A stretch of 45,177 nucleotides of DNA from Chloroflexota bacterium (GCA_022562155.1 JADFPV010000015.1:1-45177), one strand, 5' to 3'; shown: positions 27,882 to 37,917, counted from the stretch's first letter. Notes: a model not told the origin generated them from the letters alone. A program made the numbers and translations.

Positions 27882-30590
27882 GTGCCAACCCCGATTCGAC
27901 GCCAGTATCTCGACATCAAGCGTCGCTATCCACATGCGATCGTCTTCTTTCGCATGGGCGACTTCTATGAGACGTTCGACGACGACGCGAAGCTCGTCGC
28001 GGACGAACTGGAGATCACACTCACGACAAAGCCGATGGGCAAGGGCCTGCGGGTGCCGCTGGCCGGCGTTCCCTACCACTCGATAGACGGCCACCTCTCG
28101 CGGTTGATCGCGAAGGGCTACAAGGTCGCCATCTGCGAGCAGACGAGCGATCCGGCGACCAGCAAGGGGTTGGTCGACCGTGAGGTCGTGCGCGTCGTCA
28201 CGCCGGGGACCGTCGTCGATGGTGGGCTGTTGGACGAGCGCGCAAACAACTACCTGGTCGCGCTGGTGCCGCCCGCTGCGCGGGCTGGAACTAACGGACA
28301 CAGGACATCTAAGCGCACCGTACACGGTGCTTGGGACGACCCACACGCCGCCGTCGGCATTGCGTACGCCGACGTGTCGACGGGCGAGTTCGTCGCGGGC
28401 GAGATCGCGGCAGCCGCCCTCCAAGGCGAGTTGGTCCGCCTGCGCCCGGCCGAGGTCTTAGTACCCGAAGAGGTGGCAGCGCCGGAGGGCATCGACGCGA
28501 CGATTACGCACCTGGCTCCGGACGGTCTTCTGGTCGAGGTGGCCGAGGCGGCCCTCCGCGAGCACTTCGGCGTTGCGTCGACCGAGGCGTTCGGTTTGGC
28601 TGGACAGCCCGGAGGCGTCGCGGCGGCCGGCGCGCTGCTCCAGTACCTACGCGAGAACCAATCGGGAATGCTCCAGCACATCACGACGCTGACGGCGTAC
28701 CGGCCCGAGGGCCACATGGCGCTCGATGCCGCAAGCCGCCGCAACCTGGAGCTGTTCGCAGGCGGTCGCGCTGGCAGGCGCGAGCACTCGCTGCTGGGGG
28801 TGCTCGACCTGACGGAGACGGCGATGGGCGCGCGACTGCTGACGCGCCGCGTTGGCCAGCCATTAGTAGAACTGGCGCCGATCGACGCGCGGCTCGACCT
28901 CGTCGCGTACTTCCACGAGAGCGCCGTGCGTCGCGGGAAGACGCGTGAGCTGCTCGACAAGGTGCCCGACCTCGAACGGCTTGTGGGCCGCGTTGTCGCC
29001 GGGGTGGCGTCGCCGCGCGACTTGGTTGGGCTGCGCCGCGGGATCGAGTTGACGCCGGAGCTGCGGTCCAGCGTGACGGCGAGCGACACGGTCGACGTAG
29101 CCGGCGCCATGGCCGAGCTGGTGGGGCGGTTGCGTCCGTGCGAGGAGGTATCGGGGGCGATTGCGGAGGCGATCGCGGAGGAGCCGGGCGCGACGCTGGA
29201 GTTTGGCGATGTCGTCCGTGCGGGCTTCCATTCGGAGATGGACGAGTTGCGGAAGATATCGAAGGACACAAAGCAGTACCTGGCCGAACTCGAGACGAGC
29301 GAGCGGGAGCGAACGGGCATCAAGTCGCTGCGCATCGGCTACAACAAGGTCTTCGGCTACTACATCGAGGTGAGCAAGGCAAACGTCCACCTCGTGCCTG
29401 ATGATTACGACCGCCGGCAGACGCTGGTCGGCGGCGAGCGCTACATCACATCACAGCTCAAGGAGTACGAATCGCGCATCCTCAACGCCCGCGAGCGCAT
29501 CATCGAGATCGAGACGCAGGTCTTCCGTCAGGTCTGCGCCCAGGTGGCCGAGGCGAGCGCCCAGGTGCTGGCGCTGGCGCAGGCGGTCGCGGAGCTGGAT
29601 GTCGCGGCGGCACTCGCGGAGGCGGCTTCGCGCTACAACTACGCGCGGCCAGAGCTGCACGAGGGCGACGAGATCGAGATCCAGGACGGCCGCCACGCTG
29701 TCGTCGAGCGCACGCTGGCTGAGGCACCGGCGGCAGCAGGGCTGCCGTACGCGTTCGTGCCGAACGATACGAAGCTGTCGAACAGCGACGCGCAGATCGT
29801 GATCCTGACCGGGCCGAACATGGCCGGGAAGTCGACGTACCTCAGACAGGTGGCGCTGATTGTGCTGATGGCGCAGATCGGCAGCTTCGTGCCTGCGGAC
29901 TCCGCCCGTATCGGGCTGGTCGACCGCATCTTCACGCGCGTGGGCGCGCAGGACGACCTGGCAAGCGGCCAGTCGACGTTCATGGTGGAGATGCTGGAGA
30001 CGGCGAACATCCTGCACAACGCGACGCCGAAGTCGCTGATCATTCTGGACGAGATCGGCCGGGGTACGAGCACCTACGACGGCATGGCGATCGCGCGCGC
30101 CGTGGTTGAGTACCTACATAACCGGTCGGAGGTCGCGGCGAAGGTGCTGTTCGCGACGCACTACCACGAGCTTGTCGAGCTGGCCGACGTGCTGCCACGT
30201 GTGCGCAACGAGAACGTCGCGGTCGCCGAGGAGGGCGGGGAGGTGGTCTTCCTGCACAAGATCGTCCCGGGCGGCGCGGACCGCTCGTACGGCGTGCACG
30301 TCGCGCAGATGGCCGGCCTGCCGAAGGCCGTGACGCAGCGCGCCGACGAGCTGCTGGCTACGCTAGAAAGCGGTTCGGCGCGGCTCACCACAGGCGGCGC
30401 CGGCTCGCGCTCTAAGATCCCAGAGGCCTATCGCGCGGACCAGCTACCGCTTCCTTCGGCAGGCTCAGGACAGGGCATGCCGTGGCGCCCGGCGCTGCTC
30501 GATGAGTTGTCGGAGCTGGACGTCGACGCGATGTCGCCGCTAGAGGCGCTGACTAAGCTCTACGAACTGCGGGAACGAGCGGGGGAGTAG
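27882..30590 (+). CDS. mutS: DNA mismatch repair protein MutS
   Basis: FFRMGDFYETFDDDAKLVADEL; LTGPNMAGKSTYLRQVALIVLMAQIGSFVPA; ILDEIGRGTSTYDGMAIARAVVEYLH; LFATHYHEL. GTG start. Confidence 0.97.
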   Translation: MPTPIRRQYLDIKRRYPHAIVFFRMGDFYETFDDDAKLVADELEITLTTKPMGKGLRVPLAGVPYHSIDGHLSRLIAKGYKVAICEQTSDPATSKGLVDREVVRVVTPGTVVDGGLLDERANNYLVALVPPAARAGTNGHRTSKRTVHGAWDDPHAAVGIAYADVSTGEFVAGEIAAAALQGELVRLRPAEVLVPEEVAAPEGIDATITHLAPDGLLVEVAEAALREHFGVASTEAFGLAGQPGGVAAAGALLQYLRENQSGMLQHITTLTAYRPEGHMALDAASRRNLELFAGGRAGRREHSLLGVLDLTETAMGARLLTRRVGQPLVELAPIDARLDLVAYFHESAVRRGKTRELLDKVPDLERLVGRVVAGVASPRDLVGLRRGIELTPELRSSVTASDTVDVAGAMAELVGRLRPCEEVSGAIAEAIAEEPGATLEFGDVVRAGFHSEMDELRKISKDTKQYLAELETSERERTGIKSLRIGYNKVFGYYIEVSKANVHLVPDDYDRRQTLVGGERYITSQLKEYESRILNARERIIEIETQVFRQVCAQVAEASAQVLALAQAVAELDVAAALAEAASRYNYARPELHEGDEIEIQDGRHAVVERTLAEAPAAAGLPYAFVPNDTKLSNSDAQIVILTGPNMAGKSTYLRQVALIVLMAQIGSFVPADSARIGLVDRIFTRVGAQDDLASGQSTFMVEMLETANILHNATPKSLIILDEIGRGTSTYDGMAIARAVVEYLHNRSEVAAKVLFATHYHELVELADVLPRVRNENVAVAEEGGEVVFLHKIVPGGADRSYGVHVAQMAGLPKAVTQRADELLATLESGSARLTTGGAGSRSKIPEAYRADQLPLPSAGSGQGMPWRPALLDELSELDVDAMSPLEALTKLYELRERAGE

Positions 30591-30593
30591 GAC

Positions 30594-31421
30594 GTGGAAC
30601 GTAGCGTGAACGAATACATCGAAGCCAACCGGAAGCACTGGAACGAGGTCGCGCCGATCCATACCGGCGCAATAAGCTATGACGTCCCGGGGTTCAAGGA
30701 GGGCAAGTCGTCGCTCAACTCGGTCGAGCTGGACGAGCTGGGCGACGTCCAGGGCAAGACGCTCCTGCACCTCCAGTGTCAATTCGGTCTCGACACCCTC
30801 TGTTGGGCGCGAGAAGGGGCCGTCGTCACGGGCGTCGACTTCTCGGAGAGTGCCATCGACCAGGCGCGCGAACTCGCAGAAGAGTGCGGCATTGCGAGCC
30901 GCTTTCTTGTCTCAGACGTCTACGATCTGCCCGACAACCTTGACGGCCAGTTCGACATCGTCTTCACGTCCTACGGCGTGCTCTGGTGGCTGCCGGACGT
31001 CACGCGCTGGGCCCAGATTGCCAGCAGTTTCGTGCGCCCTGGCGGCACGTTCTACATTGCGGAGTTCCACCCATTTGCCCACATCTTCGACGATGCACCG
31101 GACGTCGACGACCTGCACGTAAAGTATCCATACTTCAACCCCGGCCCGCCACTTCGGTTCGACCTAGAGCACGCCTACGCCTACGCAGGGCCAGCCGTCA
31201 AGTTACAGAACGGCGAAACTTACCGCTGGCAGCACCCTGTTGGAGAGGTGTTGACGGCCCTAGTCGATGCGGGCTTGCGGATCGAATTCCTCCACGAGTA
31301 TCCGTTCGGTTTGAACTTCCTTCCCTTTATGGAGCGGGTCGAAGGCTGGATGTTCCGCCTCACGAAACACGACGGCTCCGTGCCGCTGGTCTACTCGATA
31401 AGGGCGACGAAGCCGACATGA
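30594..31421 (+). CDS. Class I SAM-dependent methyltransferase
   Basis: GKTLLHLQCQFGLDTLCWAREGAVVTGVDFSESAIDQAREL...FDIVFTSYGVLWWLPDVTRWAQIASSFVRPGGTFYIAEFHP. Confidence 0.87.
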   Translation: MERSVNEYIEANRKHWNEVAPIHTGAISYDVPGFKEGKSSLNSVELDELGDVQGKTLLHLQCQFGLDTLCWAREGAVVTGVDFSESAIDQARELAEECGIASRFLVSDVYDLPDNLDGQFDIVFTSYGVLWWLPDVTRWAQIASSFVRPGGTFYIAEFHPFAHIFDDAPDVDDLHVKYPYFNPGPPLRFDLEHAYAYAGPAVKLQNGETYRWQHPVGEVLTALVDAGLRIEFLHEYPFGLNFLPFMERVEGWMFRLTKHDGSVPLVYSIRATKPT

Positions 31422-31447
31422 GCGGCAGCTAACCTCTGAATGTGGCG

Positions 31448-31531
31448 CTGTCGGAGCTGGACGTCGATGCGATGTCGCCGCTAGAGGCGCTGACGAAGCT
31501 GTACGAACTACGGGAACGGGCGGGGGAGTAG
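31448..31531 (+). repeat. Duplicate of the mutS 3' end, copy 2
   Basis: Encodes LSELDVDAMSPLEALTKLYELRERAGE*, same peptide as the MutS C-terminus (30507-30590); only synonymous differences seen. Confidence 0.95.
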
Positions 31532-31541
31532 GGGCCACCCG

Positions 31542-32528
31542 TTGAACGCGACCTCGGCCTTCGAACGCTTCGCCACGAGCTACCAAGTTGGCGATCCCGC
31601 CACGGCGGACGTCATGAGCCGCTGCGCCAACGACGAGGTGGCGCTGGCACTGCTTCCAGATGATCCGAGCTGGGACATGCCACACCGGCTGCTCGCCGGA
31701 GTTCGGCTGCTGGCTGCGCGTGGAGAGGTCGACGACTTTGAGTCGGCAGGCGATCCCTGGGCGGTCTTTCGTTCCGTCCTCGTCGAGCACGGCGACTGGA
31801 TAGGCCGATTCGTTCGCGACCAGACGATTCAAACACACGTGGTGCAGCGCTGCTGGGTGCTGCTGCCGCTATTCCTGACGATCGCGAAGGCGTCTCAGAA
31901 GCCGCTCGATCTGATCGAACTCGGCGCGAGTGGGGGACTGAACCTGCTCTGGGATCGGTATTTCTATCGCTATAAGGCAGGCACGTGGGGCGCTGCCGAC
32001 GGTAGCGTGGAGCTTTCCGGGGACGAACGGACGCCGATCCCGGCCGAGCTACTTGATGTGCAAGTGACGATCAATCGCAGAACGGGCATCGACCTGCATC
32101 CGGTCGATGTGACCAGCCAGGATGGTCTGCGACTCCTTCTGGCGTTCAGGCGAGACGATCGCTACGAGGCGCTGCTTGAACACTCCGCGGAGATTCTGAG
32201 ACAAGACCCGCCGGAGCTGATCGAAGGGAACTACATCGAGCTGCTTCCGGAGATGCTCGAGAAGCGCGACCCGTCGGCGCTGACGGTCGTTTTTCAGACC
32301 CACTCAACGATCTACCTCCCGGTTGAAGAGCGTCGCGAGTTGCGATCGATCATCGAGACGGCCGGGGCCGAAGGGCCGCTCGGTTGGATCTCGACGCCGA
32401 CGCCCGAGGAGCACGGAGAGCGCCGCGGCGACTACCCGCTGGAGTTGGGCATCTGGCCTGGCGGCGAACGAAAGATCGTCGCGCGTACCAACGTGAGAGC
32501 AACGTGGCTGGAGTGGCAGGAGGTATGA
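31542..32528 (+). CDS. DUF2332-family protein
   Basis: TAPLA-type features: FATSYQVGDPATADVMSRCANDEVALALL...DLIELGASGGLNLLWDRYFYRY...RTGIDLHPVDVTSQDGLRLLLAF. Confidence 0.78.
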   Translation: MNATSAFERFATSYQVGDPATADVMSRCANDEVALALLPDDPSWDMPHRLLAGVRLLAARGEVDDFESAGDPWAVFRSVLVEHGDWIGRFVRDQTIQTHVVQRCWVLLPLFLTIAKASQKPLDLIELGASGGLNLLWDRYFYRYKAGTWGAADGSVELSGDERTPIPAELLDVQVTINRRTGIDLHPVDVTSQDGLRLLLAFRRDDRYEALLEHSAEILRQDPPELIEGNYIELLPEMLEKRDPSALTVVFQTHSTIYLPVEERRELRSIIETAGAEGPLGWISTPTPEEHGERRGDYPLELGIWPGGERKIVARTNVRATWLEWQEV

Positions 32529-32539
32529 TGTGTCGTCGC

Positions 32540-32643
32540 GGCCGGCGCTGCTCGACGAGCTGTCGGAGATCGACGTCGATGCGATGACGCCGCTCGAGGC
32601 GCTCACGAAGCTGTTCGAACTGCGGGAGAAGGCGGGGGAGTAG
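32540..32643 (+). repeat. Diverged duplicate of the mutS 3' end, copy 3
   Basis: Frame reads RPALLDELSEIDVDAMTPLEALTKLFELREKAGE* versus MutS RPALLDELSELDVDAMSPLEALTKLYELRERAGE*. Confidence 0.95.
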
Positions 32644-32693
32644 GAGACACCTAGTCGAATAGGCAACGTTCGAGCTGACAGTCGTCGAAGCTA

Positions 32694-35207
32694 CTAGTGT
32701 GGGCCAAGAAAGCGCTCACCGTTGAAGTGGATCAGGTGTGACGGGCTGTCTGCGGTCCAGACCTCAGTCTCCCATGCGATCTCGCTTAGGTAACTGACCA
32801 TCGCTTGGCGCGTTAGAAAGGCGGTTACGAACACCAGTCCGGCGCTGGACGAGTCAAACATCTTCTTCAACTCACCGTGGCGCTTCGGATCCACCGGGCC
32901 ATGGCTAGTCACGGCTTCGATAATGACAAGCCAATTTCTGTCCATGTGGTGTACTAGGACATCCGGCATCTTTCCGTGTTCCTCGATCGTTACACCGAGA
33001 TCGGCTAACGCCTCTTTATCGAAATAGGCGAACTTTTCGCCAGTGTCTCCAATGTAGAGGGGTTTCGCGCCAGGCGTGAAGCGCGAGCAAAACTCATCGA
33101 GGACCTTCTTGACGAGGACGTTCTGGCCACCAGGTGTGAGGTTCAGGGCAATTCCGTCGGGCATCTTGATCGCGATCTGATGCATCTCCCGCTCCTGCGC
33201 GTACTTCTCCCGCAGCGTTTCTGTGGATGCGAGATAGGCTTCTAGGCTTTTCTTCCAGGAGCGTGACCGATGCCGTCGCAGAAGAACGAGAGTGCTCGGT
33301 TCGATTTGATACACGAAATCAGGACTGTTTACTGCCCGATCTGGATTATCAGGATTAGTAATGGCAATCCCGGCGTCCACGAATTGGTGCATCGTCTGGC
33401 GACGGAACGTCTCGCGCGTGTTTGGAGCGTAGTTCTTTCCGTAGGCCTCCCTAGCGAACTCCATGATCGGTGTTATCCCCCGGAGTGGATTTGATGCCGA
33501 CGACCAGGGTGTATCGGGTTTCAAGTCGAGCAATGCCAAGAGCGTCAGTGCAGATCGTTCATTCACCTGTGCCTGCGGCATCCCTATTGCCTCGAGGACG
33601 GTCAAGGCCTCCTCGATACGGTTCTTCGCTTCGATCGGATCGTTGCTCATCAAGAACACCTCTCGCATCAGCCTATCCAGCTCCCGCTGCGTTGGAAAGT
33701 GATCCTCTCGAATATAACCACCCAGACTCTCAAGCTGGTTCCGCGCTGGATACGGGAGGCGCCTCAAATCCGTGGCGTTAACCTGCGTGTGTCCACTGAA
33801 GTGGCGGAAGTACTGATCGACCAGACTGCTATTGAGATATGCAGCGATACCTCGGGCCAGCAAGGGAGCTAGTCCGGCACCGTCGACATGGTAGTAGTTT
33901 AGGTGGTTCTCGAATCCCACGCTGAGAGGCGAAACGGAACGATGGTCGTATACAGCGGCGACAATACGTCGCGCCTCTTCCTTTGCCGAAAATCGCCGGA
34001 CAAGGACGTAGAATCCCGGCGGTACATCAAGCGACTCCGTTTCGTCGCAGAGTATAAGTGCGTTGGGCTTCTTAATGCTCTCCAGTGGCCACTGGATGTA
34101 GCCCTGCTTAAAGTGAGCGGGGTAGATCAGAGGAATGGTGTCCTTGTCTGGCTGTTCGCGTAGGAACTTCCGTGCACGAAAATCGACGACGCGGCCAGTG
34201 GAGACCGATAGACCTAGCTCAGCAAGACTCGAGGAGAAGCCGGAAATGCATTCAGCAACTTGGCTACCCCACTCGTCCGTAACGATGTGGATGAATGCGT
34301 CCGGATCGTCTGGCCGAACCACATCTCTGTAATCGACTAGTCGGGTCGTTTCAACTCCTTGTCCGTCACCCGGACTCGCCGAGATGGTGACGGCCGGGGG
34401 GGCGTCACTGGACTTCAAGGCATGGAAGATGACGTTCTCTTGCAGAACGTCGTCGGCACTAAACGCGGCAGACCTGGAGTCAAACACATGGATTCGATCA
34501 ATCGCCATCCGAGAAAGGAACCACCGTCGGAAGGGCCGGAAGTACGGGCCATTGCAGAAGCTTCTCGGTGTTATCGCCACAAGCTCTCCTCCCGGCTGCA
34601 GGAGAGCCACCGCTAGAGCTAAGAATGCAGTGTACAGGTTTCCGGTCTCAACTCCGATTGTCTTCAACAAACGGCGCGTGCGGGAGTTGCTCCCAACCTT
34701 GCCGTAAGGCGGATTCAAGATTGCGTGTGAGAAGAACGGCTGCTCAGGACCAAAGAAGCCGCCCCTGACCGTCTCGACTCCAAGACTGATGAAGTCCTCA
34801 TGGATTACGGTGGCTTCAAAGGCGATGTCGGCCTTGCTCGCAATGTCTGCACAGAGGTCGGTTGTTTGGTTCAGGTAATCGAGGGCCGAACGCTCGATCT
34901 CGTAAGCGGTGACGTTTATGCGTGAAGGACGGCGTTCGCGTTGGGAAAACTCAAGGACGGTCGCACCAAGGAGCGAGCCTGAGCCAGCTCCTGCGTCTAG
35001 GAGATCGATGGTCTCCGCGTCCCGGAACATCGACGCCATCAGCCGGGACACGGTCGCGGTGGTGAAGTATTGGCCGAGTTCTGTGCGGTGTGGCTCGCTC
35101 AAGGAAGCGGCTGCGCGAATCCGAAGAAGATCTATAGCGTCATCAGGAGGGATGTCTTCACCGATTGAGTCGATTAGTGTAGCAGACGTTGGATTGTTCG
35201 AAGTCAT
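32694..35207 (-). CDS. Single-chain restriction-modification protein: N6-adenine methyltransferase fused to BsuBI/PstI-type endonuclease
   Basis: TELGQYFTTATVSRLMASMF, LLDAGAGSGSLLGAT, HAILNPPYGKV (NPPY) then C-terminal YAPNTRETFRRQTMHQFVDAGI...PDRAVNSPDFVYQIEPS...NVLVKKVLDEFCSRFTPGAKPLYIGDTGEKFAYFDKEALADLGV...KMPDVLVHHMDRNWLVIIEAVTSHGPVDPKRHGEL. Confidence 0.85.
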   Translation of the reverse strand: MTSNNPTSATLIDSIGEDIPPDDAIDLLRIRAAASLSEPHRTELGQYFTTATVSRLMASMFRDAETIDLLDAGAGSGSLLGATVLEFSQRERRPSRINVTAYEIERSALDYLNQTTDLCADIASKADIAFEATVIHEDFISLGVETVRGGFFGPEQPFFSHAILNPPYGKVGSNSRTRRLLKTIGVETGNLYTAFLALAVALLQPGGELVAITPRSFCNGPYFRPFRRWFLSRMAIDRIHVFDSRSAAFSADDVLQENVIFHALKSSDAPPAVTISASPGDGQGVETTRLVDYRDVVRPDDPDAFIHIVTDEWGSQVAECISGFSSSLAELGLSVSTGRVVDFRARKFLREQPDKDTIPLIYPAHFKQGYIQWPLESIKKPNALILCDETESLDVPPGFYVLVRRFSAKEEARRIVAAVYDHRSVSPLSVGFENHLNYYHVDGAGLAPLLARGIAAYLNSSLVDQYFRHFSGHTQVNATDLRRLPYPARNQLESLGGYIREDHFPTQRELDRLMREVFLMSNDPIEAKNRIEEALTVLEAIGMPQAQVNERSALTLLALLDLKPDTPWSSASNPLRGITPIMEFAREAYGKNYAPNTRETFRRQTMHQFVDAGIAITNPDNPDRAVNSPDFVYQIEPSTLVLLRRHRSRSWKKSLEAYLASTETLREKYAQEREMHQIAIKMPDGIALNLTPGGQNVLVKKVLDEFCSRFTPGAKPLYIGDTGEKFAYFDKEALADLGVTIEEHGKMPDVLVHHMDRNWLVIIEAVTSHGPVDPKRHGELKKMFDSSSAGLVFVTAFLTRQAMVSYLSEIAWETEVWTADSPSHLIHFNGERFLGPH

Positions 35208-35320
35208 CTAGAAGTAGACTGCCTAGGCGTTTAGCGATCAGCACATACGTGCTCGTCTCGGGTTAGTGTAGCACGTTTTCCGATAGCGTTCGAGGTAGAG
35301 TTCTGAGATCACCTGCTGTC

Positions 35321-36472
35321 CTAGATTCCCGTACCCACCCCGATGGCGGAGCCGATGCCGAAGGTGACGGCCGCGGCGACGGCGCCGATGGCGAGCTGTC
35401 GCGCGCCGCTATAGAGGCCGCTGCGCCCCGTGAAGAGCGAGACGCTGGCGCCGACGGCGAACAGCGCGATGCCGCTCATGGCGGCGCTGATGCCGAACTG
35501 CAGCCAGCCCGCGCCTGAGAAGTAGGCGAGGACGGGGATGATGGCGCCGATGACGAATGCGATGAATGAGCTGATGGCGGCTCCCCAGGGCGAACCGAGC
35601 GTCGACGGGTCGAGGCCCAACTCTTCGCGCACCAGGGTGTCGAGCGCGACGTCCTTATTCTCCATGATGCGCGCGGCGAGCGCTTCGGCCTCGTCCCTGG
35701 AGACGCCCTTGGCGCGATAGATCATCGCCAGTTCGGCCTGCTCCTCCTCCGGAGCGAGCAGCAGTTCCGTCTCCTCGAGCGCGATCTGGCGCTCGAACAG
35801 CTCACGCTGGGCGCGCATCGAGACGTACTCGCCGGCAGCCATCGAGCAGGCGCCCGCGAGGAGTCCGGCGACCCCAGCGAGCATGACGAACTCGGCGTCG
35901 GCCTGCGCGCCCGCGAAGCCCATCACGAGCGCCAAGTTCGAGACAAGGCCGTCGCTGACGCCGAAGATGGTCGCGCGTAGAGTGCCGCCGCCGCCCGTGC
36001 GATGCCAGCGCTCGTGTTGCGCGATGCGGTGGGGTTCGGGTGTTCCCGCCAGGCTGCCCAGCGCTTTGAAATGCTTGCGCTCGTCGGCGGCGAGCTCCGC
36101 GACGGCTGCATCCTGCTCTGGCTCCAGGTAGAGGTTAACGTCATCGGCCTCGAGGGTCTCAACGATGGGCATGATGGCCTTGGGCCCGAAGATACGGGTA
36201 AGAAACCCGAGCGTTCGAACTCGCCAGCTCACGCTGTATTTGGGCAGCGGGACGTTCATCTCTTGGAGGCGCTTCGCCATGACGGCGGCGTGGCGTTCTT
36301 CGTCCTTGATCATGTCCTGGAGGATCTCGACGCGCTGAGGGGACTTCTCGTACTTGGCGAGGGCTCGATAAAGCTCGACGGCGTCGAGTTCTCCGCGCCA
36401 GTTCTCGAGGAGCAGCTTCGGGGCGATATCTGTCTTGGGTGTGTCTTCCGTTACGGACTCTGGTGCACTCAT
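35321..36472 (-). CDS. Ferritin/rubrerythrin-like N-terminus fused to VIT1/CCC1 transporter domain (MbfA-like)
   Basis: ENWRGELDAVELYRALAKYEKSPQRVEILQDMIKDEERHAAVMAKRL; then TLRATIFGVSDGLVSNLALVMGFAGA...GEYVSMRAQRELFERQIALE. Confidence 0.9.
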   Translation of the reverse strand: MSAPESVTEDTPKTDIAPKLLLENWRGELDAVELYRALAKYEKSPQRVEILQDMIKDEERHAAVMAKRLQEMNVPLPKYSVSWRVRTLGFLTRIFGPKAIMPIVETLEADDVNLYLEPEQDAAVAELAADERKHFKALGSLAGTPEPHRIAQHERWHRTGGGGTLRATIFGVSDGLVSNLALVMGFAGAQADAEFVMLAGVAGLLAGACSMAAGEYVSMRAQRELFERQIALEETELLLAPEEEQAELAMIYRAKGVSRDEAEALAARIMENKDVALDTLVREELGLDPSTLGSPWGAAISSFIAFVIGAIIPVLAYFSGAGWLQFGISAAMSGIALFAVGASVSLFTGRSGLYSGARQLAIGAVAAAVTFGIGSAIGVGTGI

Positions 36473-36582
36473 GGCGGTTATTATAACGTTGGCGTGTCTG
36501 TGAGGGGCGGGCTGCCTTGACAGCCCCACGTCGAGAATAGTAACGTTCCAGCGCCAGAACCTGACTATATAGGAGGTCTAAC

Positions 36583-37893
36583 ATGGAACTGAAGAACGTT
36601 GTACTGGTGGATGGTGTTCGCTCCGCGTTCACGCGGGGTGGTCGCGGCAAGATGGTGGCGACCCGCATGGATGAGGCGGCGGCGACGGTGTTGCGCGCCC
36701 TGATGGAGCGCAACCCGAAGGTGAAGCCATCATCGGTCGAGGACGTCGGGCTGGGTAACGTGATGGGCGCGCCGGAGATTGCCGGCATTGGCGCGAACGT
36801 CGTCGCGAGGCTGGCAGGCCTCCCGTCTGAGGTCTGCACGTTCGACTCGAACCGCCAGTGCGGCTCCAGCATGGAGACGCTCCACCGCATCGCGCAGTCG
36901 ATCATGGTGGGCGCGACCGAGGTGGGCATCGCGCTTGGGATCGAGCGCATGGGCCGGACGCTCGGCGGGGGCGGGGGCGGCAATCGCGAGCGCAACCGCG
37001 TGACCGAGTTCAACAAGAAGCGCCTGGAGCAGACCGACGAACAGCGCAATATGGCGGTTAACCATGATGACGACTTCTCGGTGCCGTTCCCAGACTACAT
37101 CCTCGACTCGCCGGCGATGATGTCGATGACGCAGACGGCGCAGAACGTCGCCGAGGTCTACGACTTGAGCCGCGAGGAGATCGATGAGTTCGCCTGCGAC
37201 AGCCAGCGCAAGACGGCTGAAGCGTACGACAAGGGCATCTACAAGGACGAGATCATCCCGCTCGAGGTCGAGATTCCGGTCTTCGACGACGAGGGGAAGT
37301 GGCTGCCGGACGAGCGGGGCGAGATGACGGTCCTCGATGAGGACGAGGGGCTCCGTCGCGGTACGAACATGGAAGGCCTTGGCGCACTGAAGCCGATCGC
37401 TGGCATCGTCAGCTACGGCGATCAAGAGATCCGCATCACCGCGGGCAACTCCTGCCCGACGAATGACGGCATCTCCGCCGCGCTGCTGATGAGCGAGGAC
37501 AAGGCGCGCGAGTTAGGCTTGGAGCCGCTGGCGCGCATCATCGGATTCGGCGTTGGTGGCGTGAAGCCGCAGTTGATGGGCCTCGGTCCGGTGCCTGCGA
37601 CGAAGAAGGCGCTGAAGCACGCCGGCATCACGGCCGACCACATCGACCGGGTGGAGTTCAACGAGGCGTTCGCCGCGCAGGTCATCCCATCCGCCATGGA
37701 GCTGGGCATCCCGCTGGAGAACATCAACGTGAACGGCGGGTCGATCGCGATCGGCCACCCGCTGGGCGCGACCGGAGCGCGGCTCGTATCGACCGTCTCG
37801 CGCGAGCTGCAACGCTCGGGCAAGAAGTACGGCCTGGGCACGCAGTGCATCGGCGCCGGCATGGGCATCTCGACTATCGTCGAGGCGATCTAG
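36583..37893 (+). CDS. Acetyl-CoA acetyltransferase / thiolase
   Basis: NRQCGSSMETLH active-site Cys, NVNGGSIAIGHPLGATGARLVS, YGLGTQCIGAGMG. Confidence 0.95.
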   Translation: MELKNVVLVDGVRSAFTRGGRGKMVATRMDEAAATVLRALMERNPKVKPSSVEDVGLGNVMGAPEIAGIGANVVARLAGLPSEVCTFDSNRQCGSSMETLHRIAQSIMVGATEVGIALGIERMGRTLGGGGGGNRERNRVTEFNKKRLEQTDEQRNMAVNHDDDFSVPFPDYILDSPAMMSMTQTAQNVAEVYDLSREEIDEFACDSQRKTAEAYDKGIYKDEIIPLEVEIPVFDDEGKWLPDERGEMTVLDEDEGLRRGTNMEGLGALKPIAGIVSYGDQEIRITAGNSCPTNDGISAALLMSEDKARELGLEPLARIIGFGVGGVKPQLMGLGPVPATKKALKHAGITADHIDRVEFNEAFAAQVIPSAMELGIPLENINVNGGSIAIGHPLGATGARLVSTVSRELQRSGKKYGLGTQCIGAGMGISTIVEAI

Positions 37894-37917
37894 CCGAACA
37901 CCACAGCAAGCCTATTT

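Noticed and set aside
32694-35207. Inferring PstI-like CTGCAG specificity from site avoidance
   Set aside because: CTGCAG occurs several times in the window (e.g. 17341, 25875, 34596 inside the gene itself), so no avoidance is visible by eye; specificity cannot be called.
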